Assembly (NCBI GenBank): GCA_033856275.1
Contig: JAWVFJ010000006.1
Location: 62,001-126,000, forward strand
Direction of reading: 5' to 3'
DNA: 64,000 nucleotides
Origin: VRUE01 sp033856275
GTDB lineage: Bacteria; Actinomycetota; Thermoleophilia; Solirubrobacterales; 70-9
A model generated the notes under the pieces. The model did no database searches. It was not told the origin of the DNA and saw only the letters and a program-made list of their open reading frames with translations. Position numbers and translations under genes: made by a program. Of this stretch, positions 7,661 through 15,638 are shown piece after piece. The stretch's first letter is position 1; each line of letters starts with the position of its first letter.

Positions 7661-8443
7661 ATGGACTACGAGGTCGTCAAGTACGAGGTCGCCGAGGGCG
7701 TCGCCACGGTGACGCTCAACAATCCGGAGAAGCGCAACATGCTCTCCGGCCAAATGCTTATCGAGTTGGTCGACGCGATGAAGACGGCACGCGACTCCGA
7801 GGACGTGCGCGCAGTTGTCTTGACCGGCGCAGGCGACAAGGCGTTCTGCGCCGGCGCCGACCTGGGTGGCTTTGCGGCGGAGGTGCCGCTTGTCGCCAAG
7901 CACTTCGCCTCAGACCTCTTTCTCGAGTTCTTCCGCCTGATGCCACGGCTCGGCAAGCCGAGCCTCTGTGCGGTCAATGGCCACGTGTTGGCGGGCGGGA
8001 TGGGCCTCGCCCTCTCCTGTGACTTGGTCATCGCCAAGGAGGGAGCCACCTTTGGCACGCCGGAGATCAACGTCGGCGCCTTTCCCTACATGATCATGGC
8101 GATCATCTACCGCAACGTCCCGCGCAAGAAGGTCAACGAGATGATGCTGCTGGGCGAGCGGCTGAGCGGCGAGGAGGCGGTCGATTACGGCCTCGCCAAC
8201 AAGGTTGTGCCCGCTGCGGAGTTCGACGCCGCGGTCGCCGATTGGGCGACCAAGCTGGCCTCGAAGAGCCCGGTGCTGATGCGGCTTGGTCACGACGCGA
8301 TGTACCGCCAGCAGGATATGGCTGTCGACGATGCGCTCGAGTACCTGCGCTCGCAGCTTTCGCTCACCTTCTCGACCGAGGACATCGTCGAGGGCGTCAC
8401 CGCATTCTTCGAGAAACGCGACCCGCAGTGGAAAGGGCGCTAG
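7661..8443 (+). CDS. Enoyl-CoA hydratase/isomerase family protein
   Basis: A 260-residue crotonase-fold protein. VAEGVATVTLNNPEKRNMLS opens the fold, FCAGADLGGF supplies the first oxyanion-hole strand, and NGHVLAGGMGLALSCDLVIA supplies the second with the Gly-Gly turn. The family hydrates enoyl-CoA or performs related CoA chemistry. At the position after SCDLVIAKEGATFGTPEINVG a Glu is present as in many hydratases. First gene of a same-strand operon; its TAG shares one base with the GTG of the carboxylase gene. Confidence 0.9.
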   Translation: MDYEVVKYEVAEGVATVTLNNPEKRNMLSGQMLIELVDAMKTARDSEDVRAVVLTGAGDKAFCAGADLGGFAAEVPLVAKHFASDLFLEFFRLMPRLGKPSLCAVNGHVLAGGMGLALSCDLVIAKEGATFGTPEINVGAFPYMIMAIIYRNVPRKKVNEMMLLGERLSGEEAVDYGLANKVVPAAEFDAAVADWATKLASKSPVLMRLGHDAMYRQQDMAVDDALEYLRSQLSLTFSTEDIVEGVTAFFEKRDPQWKGR

Positions 8444-10038
8444 TGGCGGACGGCGAGCAAGAGAGCAAGCACCTGCTGCCGGGCACCGCCCCGCTCGGCG
8501 ACCTCACCGAGCAGTTGCACGAGCGCCGCGAGAAGGCCAAGCTCGGCGGCGGCGAGGAGAAGATCGCCAAGCAGCACGAGCGCGGCAAGCTGACCGCCCG
8601 CGAGCGGATCGACCTGCTGGTCGACGAGGGCACCTTCATCGAGATGGGCATCCACGGCCGCCCCCACTTCGCCCAGCGGGCGATGGAGGGCAAGGAGGCG
8701 CCCGCCGACGGCGTCATCACCGGCTGGGGCGACGTCGACGGCCGTCCCTGCTGCATCGCCGCCTACGACTTCACCGTGATGGCCGGCTCGATGGGGATGA
8801 CCGGCGAGCTGAAGGTGACCCGCCTGCGCGAGATGGCCCTCTCCAAGCGGATGCCCTTCATCTGGCTGCTCGACTCGGCCGGCGCCCGGATCCAGGAGGC
8901 AGCGGGCTCGCTCTTCGCCGGCTCCGGACACCTCTTCCGCGAGGAGGTCGAGATGTCGGGCGTGATCCCGATGGTCGCGGCGATGATGGGCCCCTGCGCC
9001 GCCGGCACCGCCTACATCCCGGCGCTCGCCGACTTCGTGCCGATGGTCTCCGGGCAGGGCGCGATGGCGCTGGCCGGTCCGCACCTGACCAAGGCGGTCA
9101 CCGGCGAGGACATCACGATGGAGGAGCTTGGCGGGGCCAAGGTGCACTGTCGAAAGTCGGGGGTGGGGGACCTCGAGGTCAAAGACGACGAGGAGTGCAT
9201 CGAACGGGTCAAGCAGTACCTCTCCTACTTCCCCACCAACTGGGAAGAGAAGCCCCCGCTGCGCGAGGTCGCCGACCCGATCGACCGCCAGTCGGAGAAG
9301 CTGATGGAGATCGTGCCGGACTCCTCACGGCAGCCCTACGACATGTACGAGGTGATCCGCGAGATCGTCGACGACGGCGAGTTCTTCGACATCAAGCCGA
9401 AGTTCGCCAAGACGCTGATCACCTGCTTCGCCCGCTTTGGCGGCCAGCCCGCCGGCATCGTCGCCAACCAGCCCAAGCACCTGGCCGGCATCCTCGACAA
9501 CGACTCAGCCGACAAGGCGGCGCGCTTCATCAACCTCTGCGACGCCTTCAACATCCCGCTCGTCTTCCTCCAGGACGTTCCTGGTTTCATGGTCGGCGCC
9601 AAGGTCGAGCACGCCGGAATCATCCGCCACGGCGCGAAGATGCTCTACGCGGTCAGCCGCGCCACCGTGCCCAAGGTGACCGTGATCGTGCGCAAGGCCT
9701 ACGGCGCCGGCTATTACGTGATGTGTGGCAAGGCATACGAGCCTGACCTGATCGTTGCCTGGCCCGGAGCGGAGATCTCGGTGATGGGCGCCGAGGGGGC
9801 GGTCAACATCATCGGCCGCTCGATGATCGAGGCCTCCGACGACCCCGAGGCCACCCGCGAGTCGATGCTCAACGCGGTCCGCGAGCAGATCGACCCCTAC
9901 ATCGCCGCCGGCAACGCGGTGATCGACGACGTGATCGATCCGCGCGAGACGCGGCCGACGATCGCCAACGCTCTGCGGATGGCCAGGAACAAGCACGTCC
10001 AGAAGCCGAGGAAGCGCCATGGGGTGATGCCGGTATGA
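8443..10038 (+). CDS. Acyl-CoA carboxylase beta subunit (carboxyltransferase)
   Basis: A 531-residue carboxyltransferase of the propionyl-/methylcrotonyl-CoA carboxylase type. HERGKLTARERIDLLVDEG is the classic N-terminal signature; PADGVITGWGDVDGR, LDSAGARIQEAAGSL and YGAGYYVMCGKAYEPDL follow in the order expected for the tandem crotonase-like halves. It transfers the carboxyl group from biotin to an acyl-CoA; a biotin carboxylase/BCCP alpha subunit is not in the window. GTG 8443 overlaps the preceding stop (TAGTG), so the two genes are translationally coupled. Confidence 0.93.
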   Translation: MADGEQESKHLLPGTAPLGDLTEQLHERREKAKLGGGEEKIAKQHERGKLTARERIDLLVDEGTFIEMGIHGRPHFAQRAMEGKEAPADGVITGWGDVDGRPCCIAAYDFTVMAGSMGMTGELKVTRLREMALSKRMPFIWLLDSAGARIQEAAGSLFAGSGHLFREEVEMSGVIPMVAAMMGPCAAGTAYIPALADFVPMVSGQGAMALAGPHLTKAVTGEDITMEELGGAKVHCRKSGVGDLEVKDDEECIERVKQYLSYFPTNWEEKPPLREVADPIDRQSEKLMEIVPDSSRQPYDMYEVIREIVDDGEFFDIKPKFAKTLITCFARFGGQPAGIVANQPKHLAGILDNDSADKAARFINLCDAFNIPLVFLQDVPGFMVGAKVEHAGIIRHGAKMLYAVSRATVPKVTVIVRKAYGAGYYVMCGKAYEPDLIVAWPGAEISVMGAEGAVNIIGRSMIEASDDPEATRESMLNAVREQIDPYIAAGNAVIDDVIDPRETRPTIANALRMARNKHVQKPRKRHGVMPV

Positions 10039-10042
10039 AGGT

Positions 10043-10097
10043 GCCTGGCGACTTTCCCGTCAGATACACGGATAACTCGCCAGGCAGGAGCGGGAAA
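10043..10097 (+). promoter_or_regulatory. Possible pseudoknot over the start of the BKACE gene
   Basis: GCCTGGCGA (10043-10051) pairs perfectly with TCGCCAGGC (10077-10085). Inside the loop, TTTCCCG (10053-10059) is perfectly complementary to CGGGAAA (10091-10097), whose last base is the A of the ATG. The ribosome-binding site AGGAG (10086-10090) sits between the two 3' strands. The arrangement is an H-type pseudoknot that would hide the start. Both stems are seen; the function is inferred. Confidence 0.5.
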
Positions 10098-10993
10098 TGA
10101 GCTCGTTCGACGATCCGGTGATCATCAGCTGCTCGATCAGCGGCGTGATCGCCAACCGCGACCAGTGCCCGGCGATCCCCTACACCCCCGAGGAGTACGC
10201 GGCGGAGGCGCGGCGCGCGGTCGACGAGGGCGCTTCCCAGCTCCACATCCACGCCCGCAAACCCGACGGCACGCCCTCCTACGAGGTCGAGGACTTTCGC
10301 GCGATCACCGAGGCGATCCTGGCCGAGGTCGACGACGTGATCGTCAACTACTCCACCGGGGCGATCGGCATCCCGATCGAGAAGCGGATCGAGTACCTGC
10401 GGGCGCTGAAGCCCGACGTGGCGGCGCTCAACATGAGCTCGATGAACTACGCCAAGTACTCCCCGCGCCGCAGGGACTTCGTCTTCAAGACGGTCTTCGA
10501 GAACAGCTTCGACACGATCATCGCGTTCCTCAAGGCGATGCGCGAGCTGGGGATCAAGCCAGAGCACGAGTGCTTCGACGCCGGCCACGTCGCCAACCTC
10601 GATCCGCTGATCGACATGGGGCTGCTCGAGCGGACGCCGCTGCAGATCTCATTGGTGATGGGAGTGAACGGCGGCATCCGGCCGACGCCCCGCAACGTCA
10701 CCCTGATGTCCGACCAGATCCCCGGTGGCGCTGAGGGCGAGAACCAGTGGCAGGTGATTGGCATCTCGCGCGACCAGTGGAAACTGCTCGGCGCCTCGCT
10801 GGTCCTGGGCGGCAACGTCCGCGCCGGAGTCGAGGACAACCTCTATCTGCCGAACGGCGAGATGTGCCGCTCCAACGGCGACCTGATCGGCAAGGCACGG
10901 CAGATGGCCGAAGACGTCGGCCGCAGCGTCGCCAGCGTGGCCGAGGCTCGTGCGTTGCTGGGAGTGCCGAAGCGTGAGCGCTCTCCCGCTTAG
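10097..10993 (+). CDS. Beta-keto acid cleavage enzyme (BKACE, DUF849)
   Basis: A 298-residue member of the BKACE family (3-keto-5-aminohexanoate cleavage enzyme relatives). ISCSISGVIANRDQCPAIPY starts the TIM barrel, QLHIHARKPDGTPSYE provides the HxH zinc ligands, NYSTGAIG follows, and ECFDAGHVANLDPLIDMGLL completes the barrel core. The family condenses a beta-keto acid with acetyl-CoA and releases acetoacetate plus a new acyl-CoA; substrates differ between subgroups. ATG 10097 is preceded by AGGAG. Its 3' end overlaps the CoA-transferase gene by 20 bases, so they are coupled. Confidence 0.9.
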   Translation: MSSFDDPVIISCSISGVIANRDQCPAIPYTPEEYAAEARRAVDEGASQLHIHARKPDGTPSYEVEDFRAITEAILAEVDDVIVNYSTGAIGIPIEKRIEYLRALKPDVAALNMSSMNYAKYSPRRRDFVFKTVFENSFDTIIAFLKAMRELGIKPEHECFDAGHVANLDPLIDMGLLERTPLQISLVMGVNGGIRPTPRNVTLMSDQIPGGAEGENQWQVIGISRDQWKLLGASLVLGGNVRAGVEDNLYLPNGEMCRSNGDLIGKARQMAEDVGRSVASVAEARALLGVPKRERSPA

Positions 10994-12209
10994 CGACGTC
11001 AAGGTCCTCGACCTGACCCGGCTCCTGCCCGGGGGGTTCTGCTCGCTCCTGCTCGCCGACCTCGGCGCCGAGGTGCTCAAGCTCGAGGACACCGGCATGG
11101 GTGACTACATCCGCTGGGCGCCGCCGTACTACGGCACGGATGAGCAGCAGGAGCTGGGCACGCGCTCAGCGCTCTACCTCTCGCTCAACCGCGGCAAGCG
11201 CTCCGTCCGGCTCGACCTCAAGAGCGAGAAAGGACGCGAGGCGCTGCTGCGCCTGGTCGAACGCCACGACGTCGTCCTCGACGGCTTCCGCCCCGGCGTG
11301 CTCGACCGGCTCGGCGTCGGCTACGAGCGCATGCGGGAGGCCAATCCCAGCATCGTCTTCTGCGCGATCACCGGCTACGGCCAGGACGGCCCCTACGCGC
11401 AGCGCGCCGGCCACGACATGAACTATCTCGGCCTCGTCGGCCTGCTCGGTCTGACCGGCGCCGTCGACGGTCCGCCGGTCCAATCCGGCGGCCAGATCGC
11501 CGACCTCGGCGGGGGCGCCCTGATGGCGGCCTTTGGCGTGATGGCGGCGCTGCACGAGCGGCAGCGCTCAGGCGAAGGCCAGATGATCGACGTCTCGATG
11601 GCTGACGGCGCGCTCTCCTGGCTGGCGATGGTCGCCGGCCGCTACTTCTGCGACAGCGAGGTGCCGCAGCGCGGCGAGCAGCAGCTCGCCGGCGGCCTGC
11701 TCTGCTACCTGCCCTACGAGGCGAGCGACGGCTGGGTCAGCTGCGGCGCTCTGGAGCCGAAGTTCTGGGCCGCCTTCTGCAACGGCGTCGAGCGCCATGA
11801 CCTGATCGAGATCCAGTTCGAGGCGCCGGGCTCCGAGGCTTGGCAGCAGGTCGCCGAGGTCTTCCGCTCGCGCACTCGCGACGAATGGAAGGCCTTCAAC
11901 GACGAGCACGATTGCTGCATCGAGCCGGTCCTCGACATCGATGAGGCGCTCGACTCCGATCTGGTCCGTGCCCGCCGGATGGTGGTCGAGGTGGAGCAGC
12001 CGGGCCTCGGCACCGTGCGCCAGCTCGGCGCCCCCGTGAAGATGAGCCGCACCCCTGCCGACCCGACCCGCCCGGCGCCCGCCTTCGGCGAGCACACCGA
12101 GGCGGTGCTGCGCGAGGCGGGCTACTCCGCCGAGGAGATTGCGGCAATGCTGGAGTCCGGTGTCGCCGCCGGGCCGAGTTCTGGCGCGGCCACCACTTTC
12201 CGCGCATGA
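10974..12209 (+). CDS. Class III CoA-transferase (CaiB/BaiF family)
   Basis: A 411-residue family III CoA-transferase. VLDLTRLLPGGFCSLLLADL and GAEVLKLEDTGMGDYIR are the N-terminal Rossmann signatures, NRGKRSVRLDLKSEKGRE the next, and AGHDMNYLGLVGLLG carries the catalytic Asp. These enzymes move CoA between carboxylic acids, or act as racemases. GTG 10974 has GGAG 9 bases upstream and lies inside the end of the preceding gene. In context it would activate or recycle a CoA ester in the same pathway as the beta-keto acid cleavage enzyme. Confidence 0.92.
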   Translation: MSALPLSDVKVLDLTRLLPGGFCSLLLADLGAEVLKLEDTGMGDYIRWAPPYYGTDEQQELGTRSALYLSLNRGKRSVRLDLKSEKGREALLRLVERHDVVLDGFRPGVLDRLGVGYERMREANPSIVFCAITGYGQDGPYAQRAGHDMNYLGLVGLLGLTGAVDGPPVQSGGQIADLGGGALMAAFGVMAALHERQRSGEGQMIDVSMADGALSWLAMVAGRYFCDSEVPQRGEQQLAGGLLCYLPYEASDGWVSCGALEPKFWAAFCNGVERHDLIEIQFEAPGSEAWQQVAEVFRSRTRDEWKAFNDEHDCCIEPVLDIDEALDSDLVRARRMVVEVEQPGLGTVRQLGAPVKMSRTPADPTRPAPAFGEHTEAVLREAGYSAEEIAAMLESGVAAGPSSGAATTFRA

Positions 12210-12282
12210 AGTTCGGCATCTCCACACTCCGCTGGTCCTTTACCTGGGTATTTGGAGCAAAAGAACAGCGGAAGGGGTTGTT

Positions 12283-12981
12283 GTGAGCGCAAACGGCGAC
12301 CTGCTGCGGATGGGCGAGCTGGCCGAGGCCTCCGGCGTGCCGGCGCCGACGATCAAGCACTACCTGCGCGAGGGCCTGCTGCCGGAGCCGGTCAAGACCA
12401 GCCGCAACATGGCCTACTACCCGCCCGAGTTCGTCGATCGGATCAAGCTGATCAAGCAGCTGCAGGAGGAGCGCTTCATGCCGCTGCGGGCGATCAAAGC
12501 GGTGCTCGACGAAGATCCCGAGCGCGCCCGCGCCCTGGTCGAGCTCGAGGACCGCATCCTCGACCGCGCCCTGGCCGGCGAGCGCACCCGCACCAGCGCC
12601 GCCGAGGTCCGCGAGCGCTACGGCGTGCCCAAGGACGTGCTCGACCGGCTCGAGAAGCTGGAGGTGCTGAGTCCGAACAGTCGTGGCTACTCCCCCTCCG
12701 ACATCAAGATCATCGAGGCGATCAGCCGCTTCCGCGCCGGTGGCTACGACGAGCAGATCGGCTTCACCGTCTACGACACCCTGCGCTACAAGAGCGCGAT
12801 CGAAGATCTGGTCCGCCAAGAGGTCGAGGTCGTGATGGAGCGCCTTGCCGGCGAGGTCTCACCCGAGCGCGTCGTCGAGATGCTCGAAGCGGGTGCCCAG
12901 CCCCTCCAGGACCTGATCGCTGCCCTTCACACCAAGCTGATGGTCGCCGAGCTGGAGCGCCACCGCGCCAGCCGCGGCTAG
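12283..12981 (+). CDS. MerR-family transcriptional regulator
   Basis: A 232-residue regulator. Residues 5-75 form a MerR winged helix: LLRMGELAEASGVPAPTIKH is the HTH, followed by YLREGLLPEP and the second wing. The remaining 150 residues are an unusual helical region (ERTRTSAAEVRERYGVPKDV) that contains a second putative HTH-like module and no metal-binding cysteines, so a small organic or acyl-CoA effector is likely. GTG 12283 has GAAGGGG upstream. As the last gene of the catabolic operon it is the probable local regulator. Confidence 0.85.
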   Translation: MSANGDLLRMGELAEASGVPAPTIKHYLREGLLPEPVKTSRNMAYYPPEFVDRIKLIKQLQEERFMPLRAIKAVLDEDPERARALVELEDRILDRALAGERTRTSAAEVRERYGVPKDVLDRLEKLEVLSPNSRGYSPSDIKIIEAISRFRAGGYDEQIGFTVYDTLRYKSAIEDLVRQEVEVVMERLAGEVSPERVVEMLEAGAQPLQDLIAALHTKLMVAELERHRASRG

Positions 12982-13002
12982 GGAGATTCGAGATTCGAAG
13001 AT

Positions 13003-13034
13003 GGAAGCGGCCGCCCAACTCGGCGACCGCTTCC
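13003..13034. terminator. Hairpin terminator between convergent genes
   Basis: GGAAGCGG (13003-13010) pairs with CCGCTTCC (13027-13034), with an inner CGCC/GGCG stem. An A-rich run follows at about 13041-13048. It separates the MerR gene from the convergent low-GC gene and can act in both directions. Confidence 0.65.
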
Positions 13035-13060
13035 GCAGCAATTAAAAAATACGCTTCCGT

Positions 13061-13678
13061 CTAAGACGAAATGACGATCGGGTCAGGTAACGTCACTTTG
13101 TACGTGGCGTCCAGTTTGGCTTCCATTGGGCAGAAGACACTTTCGCCATGTTCCCACAGCACTTCGTTTGTCAGGATCGTGGCTAAGGTTTCTTGGGTGG
13201 GAGACCCTTCCATATGGAATATGGGTAAGCCTCCGTAAACGCAATCGATGAATTCCATGGGACAGCTCACTAAGATTTTCGTGTTGTGCAGCGTGAGTGT
13301 GCCTAAGTTCGAGCCGGTCCGTAAGAGTAAGGCTAAGCCCAGTTCGAGCGATTTGAATTCGCAGGGATCTTCTCCGGCCGTTAAGCAGTCATCGAAGAAT
13401 TCGAATTTTTCGACGTGGATGATCAGCGGATTGGCTAACCCTAATGCGTTGCCTAAGAAGAGCGCTTTTTTGCACTGAATCGTCGTCAGGCTGGTTAATA
13501 GTTTCGGATTTACCGCCACAGCTTCGATGTGGCCGGTATAGATGTTTGCAGCTGCACAAGGGTTTTCGTGTTTTTTGCAAAGCGCAGTGGTTTCCGCCGA
13601 TGCGGTAGAGGCGCCGAGGAGTGCCATTGCCGTCACGGCGCACGCCAATATGAGGCCGAGGGCCTTCTGTGTTCTCAC
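13061..13678 (-). CDS. Secreted Cys-rich hypothetical protein, TTA-rich and low-GC
   Basis: A 205-residue secreted protein with signal peptide ALGLILACAVTAMALLGAS ending in STASA. The mature part has several Cys (ALCKKHENPC, DCLTAGEDPC, LVSCPMEFIDC, SVFCPMEA) that probably form disulfides. The reading frame has clearly lower GC (about half) than its neighbours and carries at least 12 TTA leucine codons, which are very rare in high-GC actinobacteria. GTG 13678 is chosen because AAGGAG lies 9 bases upstream. I recognise no catalytic domain; it belongs to the secreted, multi-Cys kind of protein often seen in Solirubrobacterales. Confidence 0.75.
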   Translation of the reverse strand: MRTQKALGLILACAVTAMALLGASTASAETTALCKKHENPCAAANIYTGHIEAVAVNPKLLTSLTTIQCKKALFLGNALGLANPLIIHVEKFEFFDDCLTAGEDPCEFKSLELGLALLLRTGSNLGTLTLHNTKILVSCPMEFIDCVYGGLPIFHMEGSPTQETLATILTNEVLWEHGESVFCPMEAKLDATYKVTLPDPIVISS

Positions 13679-13786
13679 TTTTTCCAACTCCTTCTAGTTT
13701 TGGACGAGTAACTGCATGTTGGGCACAGCTATGCACAAGAAAAATAGATCAAATTGTGAGAACTTGCTGATTGGTCGTTTCTTTGG

Positions 13787-14758
13787 CTATCCGCGAAGCT
13801 CTGCAAGGCCCTGCTCTTGGCCGACGATCGGCTCGTAGCCGAGCTCGTCACGGGCCTTGGCGATGTCGATCGTGCACTCCTGGGTCAGCAGCCAGGAGCG
13901 GAAGAAAGTCATCGGTGGCTCTCCCGGCAGGGGCAGGACCTTCCAGGCTGCCTCGCAGATGCGGGCCATCGGGGCCGCGGTCCAGGCGGGCAGGCTGCGG
14001 TCGGGAGGCTCGACGCCCTGGGTGCGCAGCAGCTCGGTGACGAACTCGCGGAAGACGACCGGCTCGCCGTCGGTGACGAAGTATGCCTCGCCAGGTCGAC
14101 CCTTCTCGGCGGCCAGGACAAGGCCCTCGACGACGTTGTCGACGTGGGTCGTGTCGGTGACGTTGCGGCCACCGCCCACCCAAGCGAAGCGACCGGCTTC
14201 CACGGTCGCGACCATCTCCGGCAGCAGCGTCGTGTCGCCCTTGCCCCAGACGAAGCGGGGCCGCAGGACGACGGTGTCGAAGCCGTCGCGCGCCGCTTGG
14301 CGCACCGCCTGCTCGGCTTTGGCCTTCGTCGCCGGATAGGGCGCCCGCGAGTCCGGGCGCAGCGGCGCTGTCTCGTCGACGTGGACCAACGGCTCGCCGG
14401 CCATCAGCGCCGCCTCGGTCCCGCAGTGGACGAAGCGCCTCACCCCGGCGCTCGCGCACGCCGCGAGCGCGTTGCGGGTGCCTTCGACGTTGCCGCGCTC
14501 GAAGTCCTCCCAAGGTCCCCACTCGCCGAGATGGGCGGCGAGGTGGAAAGCGACGCCGGCGCCTTTGGCGCCGGCCGCCAGTGACTCCTGGTCACCGAGC
14601 TCGCCCCGGACCGGCTCAGCCCCCAGCCCGGCGACGCGTCCGGCAGCGTCGTCTGAGCGCGCCAGCGCCCGGACCGCCCGGCCTTCGCTGAGCAGGCGCT
14701 GCACCAGCTTGCCGCCGATGAACCCCGATCCGCCAGTGACGAAGGCTGTCTCGGCCAT
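13787..14758 (-). CDS. NAD-dependent epimerase/dehydratase (extended SDR, 3beta-HSD-like)
   Basis: A 323-residue extended short-chain dehydrogenase. VTGGSGFIGGKLVQRLL is the GxxGxxG cofactor site, HLAAHLGEWGPWEDFERGNV the following strand-helix, and YPATKAKAEQAV the YxxxK catalytic pair. DTTHVDNVVEGLVLAAEKG is typical of the 3beta-hydroxysteroid dehydrogenase/hopanoid HpnA-like branch. The substrate is unknown, possibly a sterol-like or sugar-nucleotide compound. ATG 14758 is only 25 bases from the start of the divergent classical SDR, so they share a promoter region. Confidence 0.88.
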   Translation of the reverse strand: MAETAFVTGGSGFIGGKLVQRLLSEGRAVRALARSDDAAGRVAGLGAEPVRGELGDQESLAAGAKGAGVAFHLAAHLGEWGPWEDFERGNVEGTRNALAACASAGVRRFVHCGTEAALMAGEPLVHVDETAPLRPDSRAPYPATKAKAEQAVRQAARDGFDTVVLRPRFVWGKGDTTLLPEMVATVEAGRFAWVGGGRNVTDTTHVDNVVEGLVLAAEKGRPGEAYFVTDGEPVVFREFVTELLRTQGVEPPDRSLPAWTAAPMARICEAAWKVLPLPGEPPMTFFRSWLLTQECTIDIAKARDELGYEPIVGQEQGLAELRG

Positions 14759-14783
14759 CGCGGGCGATGTTAGCCTGGCTCCG

Positions 14784-15626
14784 GTGAAATCCGTTTTGAT
14801 CACTGGCGCCTCGACGGGCATCGGCCGGGCAAGCGCCCTGCGGATGGATGCCGAGGGCTGGCGGGTCTTCGCGAGCGTCCGCAAGGAGGAGGACGCGGCG
14901 GGATTGCGCGATGCCGCTTCGGAGAGGCTCGTGCCGCTGATGCTCGACGTCACCGATGCGGAGCAGATCGACGCGGTCGCTGGGCAGGTCGCCGCTGCGG
15001 CGGGGGAGAGCGGACTCGACGGACTGGTAAACAACGCCGGCATCGCGGTGATGGCGCCGCTGGAGACGATTCCGCTCGACGACCTACGGCAGCAGCTCGA
15101 GGTCAACCTGGTCTCACAGGTCGCGGTGACGCAGGCAATGCTGCCGCTGATCCGCAAGGCGCGCGGTCGCATTGTTTTCCTCAGCTCGATCGGCGGGCGC
15201 ATGGCGATGCCTTTTGGCGCCCCCTACCACGCCTCGAAGTACGGGATCGAGGCTGTGGTCGACAGCCTGCGTCAGGAGCTGCGGCCCTGGAAGATCGAGG
15301 TGGTCGCGATTGAGCCGGGCTCGATCGACACACCGATCTGGGAGCGTGGCGCAGACATCGCCGACGAGATGGCCGAGCGGGCTCCGGCGGCCCAGGAGGC
15401 ACTCTACGGAGAGAAGATCGAGCGCTTTCGCGGCGCCGTTCGCCGCACCGCCGAGCGCGGCATCGCGCCCGAGAAGGTGGCCAAGGCGGTCCAGCATGCG
15501 CTCAGCGCACGGCGGCCGCGCACTCGCTATCTGGTCGGCGCGGACGCGCGCGGGCAGGCGCTGCTGTCTCGGCTCATGCCAGACCGTCTGATGGACCGGA
15601 TCGTGGCCCGCGCGATGGGTATCTGA
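14784..15626 (+). CDS. Short-chain dehydrogenase/reductase (classical SDR)
   Basis: A 280-residue classical SDR: LITGASTGIGRASALRM (cofactor site), VNNAGIAVMAPLE (NAG motif), FLSSIGGRM (catalytic Ser) and YHASKYGIEAV (Tyr-x3-Lys). The C-terminal part with EPGSIDTPIWERG is like retinol dehydrogenase-type SDRs acting on hydrophobic alcohols. GTG 14784 is the only start giving the first strand. Divergent from the extended SDR gene. Confidence 0.9.
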   Translation: MKSVLITGASTGIGRASALRMDAEGWRVFASVRKEEDAAGLRDAASERLVPLMLDVTDAEQIDAVAGQVAAAAGESGLDGLVNNAGIAVMAPLETIPLDDLRQQLEVNLVSQVAVTQAMLPLIRKARGRIVFLSSIGGRMAMPFGAPYHASKYGIEAVVDSLRQELRPWKIEVVAIEPGSIDTPIWERGADIADEMAERAPAAQEALYGEKIERFRGAVRRTAERGIAPEKVAKAVQHALSARRPRTRYLVGADARGQALLSRLMPDRLMDRIVARAMGI

Positions 15627-15638
15627 CCGGCGCGCCTC

